In this document: piece after piece, positions 60,636 through 64,000 of the stretch
Numbering within the stretch: position 1 is the first letter of the stretch
Layout: each line of letters starts with the position of its first letter
Source: JACPYM01 sp031423495
GTDB lineage: Bacteria > Acidobacteriota > Blastocatellia > RBC074
Reading direction: 5' to 3'
NCBI GenBank assembly: GCA_031423495.1
Contig: JANPFP010000188.1
Span: forward strand, 83,736-147,735
DNA length: 64,000 bases
The notes under the pieces: generated by a model
Told to the model about the DNA's origin: nothing
The model's database searches: none
What the model saw: only the letters and a program-made list of their open reading frames with translations
Translations under genes and position numbers: made by a program

Positions 60636-61873
60636 AGCGTTTTTCGCAGTTGGGCGATTTCATCCAGCACACGCTCAGCCAATTCGCGTTTGCTTTGCAG
60701 GGGCAGGTCTTCGCGCGTGCCGTCGCGGCGCAAGATCGTGGCTACGTTCGTCTCGACATCGAAGCCCGCGTCCTGTCGCGTAATGTCATTCGCCACAATC
60801 GCGTGCATGCCTTTTTCGCGCAGCTTGCGTTCGGCGTAATCCAGCAAGTTCTGCGATTCGGCGGCAAAACCGATGACGATGCGCGGCGTATCTTTCGATT
60901 GCAGACCAACAGCGGCCCCTACTGCTGCGATGATGTCTTCGGTGGTTTCGAGTTCGAGCGTAAGGTTGGTGCGTCCGAGCTTTTTGATTTTGTTATCGGC
61001 CTTTTGCGCGGGACGAAAGTCTGCGACGGCGGCGCATCCGATGAAAGCCGTCGCGTCATTCAAACGCGCCAGCACGGCGTCATACATCTCGCGCGTCGCC
61101 CGCACGTTTACCGTTTCAATGCCAGCAGGCGGCGTCAGTCTCGTAGGCCCTGACACCAGCGTCACGCGCGCGCCGCGTGCTTGCGCGGCTTCAGCCAGTG
61201 CGTAACCCATCTTGCCCGACGAACGATTCGTGATGAACCGCACTGGGTCTAGGTCTTCGACCGTAGGGCCAGCCGTGATGAGCAGGTGTTCGCCCATCAA
61301 ATCATTTGATTTCAGATTTGAGATTGCAGAGTGCAGATTGCGGAAGAAGGCAAGAACACGTTCAACGATTTCTTCCGGTTCAGCCAAGCGGCCTGCACCG
61401 ATTTCGCCGCAGGCTTGGTAGCCTGTTCCAGGTTCGATGATGGTGACGCCGCGTTGTTTGAGAATGCTCAGGTTGGCTTGTGTCGCAGGATGCTGCCACA
61501 TCTCAACGTTCATCGCGGGCGCAATGAATACGGGATTGGTGTTGGAAAGATAAACCGTTGAGAGGAAATCATCAGCCAAGCCGTGTGCGAATTTGGCAAT
61601 GCAATTTGCCGTAGCGGGCGCGATCAAGATGACATCAGCCCAACGCGTCCACGAGATATGTTCGATCTCAGAATGGTTGGGGCGCTGCCACATGTCTGTG
61701 ATGACGGCGTGGCCTGAGAGGGCTTCAAAGGAGAGCGGCGCGATGAACTCAGTCGCGTGGCGCGTCATCATTACGCGAACTTCTGCGCCTTGCTTTTGCA
61801 GTCCGCGCAAAATCTCAGCCGCTTTGTAAGCGCCAATGCAACCCGTGACACCGAGCAGGACTTTGTTCGCCAT
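60632..61873 (-). CDS. coaBC: Bifunctional phosphopantothenoylcysteine decarboxylase/synthetase
   Basis: This 413-residue enzyme makes 4'-phosphopantetheine on the coenzyme A path. The N-terminal FMN decarboxylase has VTGCIGAYKAAEILRGL, NVEMWQHPATQAN and YQACGEIGAGRLAEP with the active Cys. The C-terminal synthetase has LLITAGPTVEDLDPVRFITN (core GPTVEDLDPVRFITN), SSGKMGYALAEAA and VANDITRQDAGFD. The stop overlaps the UDG start (ATGA at 60632-60635). rpoZ and gmk lie upstream, separated by a hairpin; this order is common in bacteria. Confidence 0.94.
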   Translation of the reverse strand: MANKVLLGVTGCIGAYKAAEILRGLQKQGAEVRVMMTRHATEFIAPLSFEALSGHAVITDMWQRPNHSEIEHISWTRWADVILIAPATANCIAKFAHGLADDFLSTVYLSNTNPVFIAPAMNVEMWQHPATQANLSILKQRGVTIIEPGTGYQACGEIGAGRLAEPEEIVERVLAFFRNLHSAISNLKSNDLMGEHLLITAGPTVEDLDPVRFITNRSSGKMGYALAEAAQARGARVTLVSGPTRLTPPAGIETVNVRATREMYDAVLARLNDATAFIGCAAVADFRPAQKADNKIKKLGRTNLTLELETTEDIIAAVGAAVGLQSKDTPRIVIGFAAESQNLLDYAERKLREKGMHAIVANDITRQDAGFDVETNVATILRRDGTREDLPLQSKRELAERVLDEIAQLRKTL

Positions 61874-61899
61874 AAGAGAACAGACGGATGGACAAGGCA

Positions 61900-62021
61900 G
61901 AAATTAGACAGGATTGACAGGGTTTGCAGGATTTACCGGATGAGGGGTAGGAGTAAAAAATTCCTGCCTGTTACTTGATCCGGTCAATCCTGCAAATCCT
62001 GTCAATCCTGTCTAATTTCTT
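61900..62021. repeat. Long inverted repeat of the ACAGGATT family, second copy
   Basis: Arms at 61900-61942 and 61979-62021 are 43-base reverse complements with two mismatches (core AGAAATTAGACAGGATTGAC). It resembles the repeat at 9468-9591. It lies between rpoZ and coaBC, both read leftwards, so it may separate their transcription. Confidence 0.93.
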
Positions 62022-62026
62022 CAGTC

Positions 62027-62239
62027 TTACTTTTCTACTTTATCAGTCAATTCAAAATTGATGAGGCCGCGATCCAGTTCTTCGAGCGCAATGCGCGTAG
62101 CCTTCGCGTTCGGCATGCTGACGCGCGGACGAGCGCCACGTTGCAATTGTTTGCTGCGTTTGGCGGCGATCAATACCTTGCGATATTTGCTGTCTACGGC
62201 GGGCGGTGCTGGTTCCAAATTGTCGTCGTGTTCGGTCAT
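62027..62239 (-). CDS. rpoZ: RNA polymerase omega subunit
   Basis: This 70-residue protein has the omega core DSKYRKVLIAAKRSKQLQRG and KATRIALEELDRGLINF. Omega helps the beta-prime subunit fold and assemble and is often co-transcribed with gmk. Its start is 3 bases after the gmk stop. The length is at the short end for the family. A hairpin repeat follows the stop. Confidence 0.85.
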   Translation of the reverse strand: MTEHDDNLEPAPPAVDSKYRKVLIAAKRSKQLQRGARPRVSMPNAKATRIALEELDRGLINFELTDKVEK

Positions 62240-62242
62240 GGT

Positions 62243-62860
62243 TTAATTACCTCTCTTGAATGTTTGTCGAATGCTTTCCACCAGCGCCGCACGATTGGCG
62301 CGACGACAGCGGGCAGCTTGAATGATTGCAATTAACTCGTTGACCGCGCGATCAAGTTCATCGTTGACGATCACGTAATCAAATTCTTCAGCGCGCGCCA
62401 TCTCGTCTAGTGCGTTTTGCATGCGTACCTGCAAGTCTTCCGGCGAATTCGCGCCGCGCGCATCAAGCCGTTCGCACAATACCGCAAACGAAGGCGGCAA
62501 GACGAATACGCTGACCGCAGCGGGGAACAGCCGTTTGGTTGATTCCGCGCCTTGCACGTCAATCGTCAATGCTACGTCGTAATTTTCAGCCAACAGCTTT
62601 TCGACTTGCGGGCGCGATGTACCATAAAAACGACTGTGGACTTCGGCCCATTCCAAAAACTCGCCGCGTTCGATCATCGCCGCGAACGCTTCAGGCGAGA
62701 CGAAATGATAATGCTCGCCTTCGACTTCGCCCGTACGCGGCGCGCGCGACGTATAAGAAATCGAAGGCCGCAACTGCGTGTCGCGCCGGAGCGTTTCGCT
62801 CACCAGTGTCGTCTTGCCCGCGCCTGATGGGGCGGAAATGATGATTAAATTACCAGCCAT
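62243..62860 (-). CDS. gmk: Guanylate kinase
   Basis: This 205-residue kinase phosphorylates GMP with ATP. It has the P-loop LIIISAPSGAGKTTLV, the GMP-binding SYTSRAPRTGEVEGEHYHF and EFLEWAEVHSRFYGT, plus ALTIDVQGA. It lies between yicC (separated by heptamer repeats) and rpoZ, a common gene order. The ATG is complementary to 62858-62860; the AGTGGCT heptamer array begins six bases upstream of it and occupies its leader. Confidence 0.94.
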   Translation of the reverse strand: MAGNLIIISAPSGAGKTTLVSETLRRDTQLRPSISYTSRAPRTGEVEGEHYHFVSPEAFAAMIERGEFLEWAEVHSRFYGTSRPQVEKLLAENYDVALTIDVQGAESTKRLFPAAVSVFVLPPSFAVLCERLDARGANSPEDLQVRMQNALDEMARAEEFDYVIVNDELDRAVNELIAIIQAARCRRANRAALVESIRQTFKRGN

Positions 62861-62865
62861 CTTTC

Positions 62866-63005
<140 letters not shown>

Positions 63006-63878
63006 CTATTCAACATTGTTTGCCTGTTCGCGCAGCTTTTCGACTTCGGTTTTGATGTCAATCGCCGCGTCGCAGATTTCGAGTTCCGAAGCCTTCGATA
63101 AAATCGTATTGGCTTCGCGGTTGGTTTCCTGCAAGAGGAAATCGAGTTTCTTGCCGATCTCACCGTCATTGGCGAGCAGTTCGCGCAACTGTCCGAGATG
63201 GCTGTTGAGCCGCGTGATTTCTTCGGTCACGTCGCAACGTTCGGCGAGATAGGCGACCTCTTGCGCGAGGCGCGTTTCGTCCACCGAAACTTTCTCGACG
63301 AGTTCGGCCAAACGCTTGTGCAGCTTTTCGCGGTAAAAATCCGTCACCGTACCCGCGTTGGCTTCGATCACGCGCAAGCGGGTTTCGATGCGGTCTACAC
63401 GGGTGAGCAATTCTTTTTGCAACTCGTGGCCTTCAACGGCGCGCATTTCAACAAGCGCGGTCAGGGCTTGAATCAGGGCTTGCTCGACGCCTTGCACGAC
63501 CTTGTCGCTTAGGCGGTTGTCGGTCGGCGACATCATCACATTGGGCAGCCGCGCAATCGAAGCGAGATCGGGTTCGCCCGCCAGCCCAAACTCTTCGCGC
63601 ATCATTTGCATTGCTGACAAATAGCCGCGAATCAGCGGACGATTCAATTCATAAACCGTATCGCTGGTTTGCTGAAAGCTGACGTTGATGTCTACGCGCC
63701 CGCGCGCGACAGCGGCTTGCACCTGTTTCTTGAGCGGAATTTCGAGCGCCGCCAGTTCATAAGGCGCGCGCCAGTGAATGTCTAGGTTGCGGTTATTCAC
63801 CGAACGTATGTCCACGGTGACCGAGAACCCTTCGCCCGACACCGCACCCTTGCCGTAACCCGTCATACTTTTGAGCAT
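63006..63878 (-). CDS. yicC: YicC-family endoribonuclease
   Basis: This 290-residue protein is read from ATG 63878 (MLKSMTGYGKGAV). It has the YicC N-terminal domain with VDIRSVNNRNLDIHWRAP, a central helical region and a C-terminal DUF1732 domain ending DFLLQETNREANTILSKAS. YicC proteins are now regarded as metal-dependent endoribonucleases that act on specific RNAs. It sits upstream of gmk and rpoZ in the same direction, as in many bacteria. The longer frame to 63953 runs into repeat sequence. Confidence 0.92.
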   Translation of the reverse strand: MLKSMTGYGKGAVSGEGFSVTVDIRSVNNRNLDIHWRAPYELAALEIPLKKQVQAAVARGRVDINVSFQQTSDTVYELNRPLIRGYLSAMQMMREEFGLAGEPDLASIARLPNVMMSPTDNRLSDKVVQGVEQALIQALTALVEMRAVEGHELQKELLTRVDRIETRLRVIEANAGTVTDFYREKLHKRLAELVEKVSVDETRLAQEVAYLAERCDVTEEITRLNSHLGQLRELLANDGEIGKKLDFLLQETNREANTILSKASELEICDAAIDIKTEVEKLREQANNVE

Positions 63879-64000
63879 TGTTTGTCCTTGTTGTTGGTGG
63901 CTAGTGATTAGTGGGTGGTGGCTATGATTAAAAAAAAAATCCACCACCCCCAAAACACAATCCCCGAATTATTAAGCCACAAGGAATTAGTTAAACCCCC
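63879..64000. other. Right edge, repeat and low-complexity sequence
   Basis: The region upstream of yicC holds further GTGGCTAGTG and GTGGTGGCT words, a run of ten A and C-rich stretches. No gene is supported. The sequence quality at this edge may be lower, as homopolymer runs are common. Confidence 0.5.

Overview
The window looks like a chromosomal segment of an Acidobacteriota bacterium, probably class Blastocatellia. The pointers are a very large TonB-dependent receptor with an N-terminal carboxypeptidase-regulatory domain followed by an Acidobacteria-type VWFA-related protein (32.3-37.8 kb), a short HisG with a HisZ partner, two sulfatases, a BshC-like N-terminus at the left edge, and intergenic spaces full of long hairpin repeats. 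The taxonomic call is inference from gene content. No rRNA, tRNA, CRISPR array, prophage or transposase gene was seen.

Layout. 0-9.5 kb: aldolase and bshC on the minus strand; a plus-strand set with a degenerate Fic protein, an HExxH protein and a PLP decarboxylase; a 37-residue membrane protein and lnt; thiE and a glycolate-oxidase-like FAD enzyme facing tlyA. 9.5-18.4 kb: an NtrC-type regulator, two hydrolases, a minus-strand cluster (cax, DUF5678-like, aspartic protease, cstA), a glycine-zipper protein and a ThiF/MoeB enzyme. 18.4-28.5 kb: thrB, hisZ, hisG and hisD, interleaved with accessory genes: an HNH protein, an HPPY-motif DNA methyltransferase, a C5 methyltransferase with an Eco29kI-type GIY-YIG nuclease, DUF3800 and others. 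28.5-41.7 kb: a secreted HExxH protein, RNase D, the receptor/VWA/TPR cell-envelope block. 41.7-50 kb: threonine aldolase, an AAA ATPase, cmk, ribE, a RibBA-like enzyme whose cyclohydrolase zinc ligands are gone, and short-chain dehydrogenases/reductases. 50-64 kb: aldo-keto reductase, LD-carboxypeptidase, two sulfatases, a toxin-antitoxin pair, thiolase and acyl-CoA ligase, a family-4 uracil-DNA glycosylase lacking one Fe-S cysteine, coaBC, rpoZ, gmk and yicC.

The most unusual structure is shared by two loci. Between hisG and hisD, and between the second sulfatase and the thiolase, accessory genes are bracketed by a second, diverged but in-frame copy of the 3' end of the upstream gene. At the sulfatase locus the copy is joined to a copy of the thiolase start across a 7-bp shared sequence. 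At the hisG locus the copy is itself split by a 389-bp insertion flanked by a 9-bp near-direct repeat. This suggests repeated capture of accessory genes by duplication or by integration of circularised or related DNA at gene 3' ends, with no recognisable integrase nearby. A second theme is the density and variety of long intergenic inverted repeats: about a dozen, in several sequence families, two of them with three and two members and another with two.
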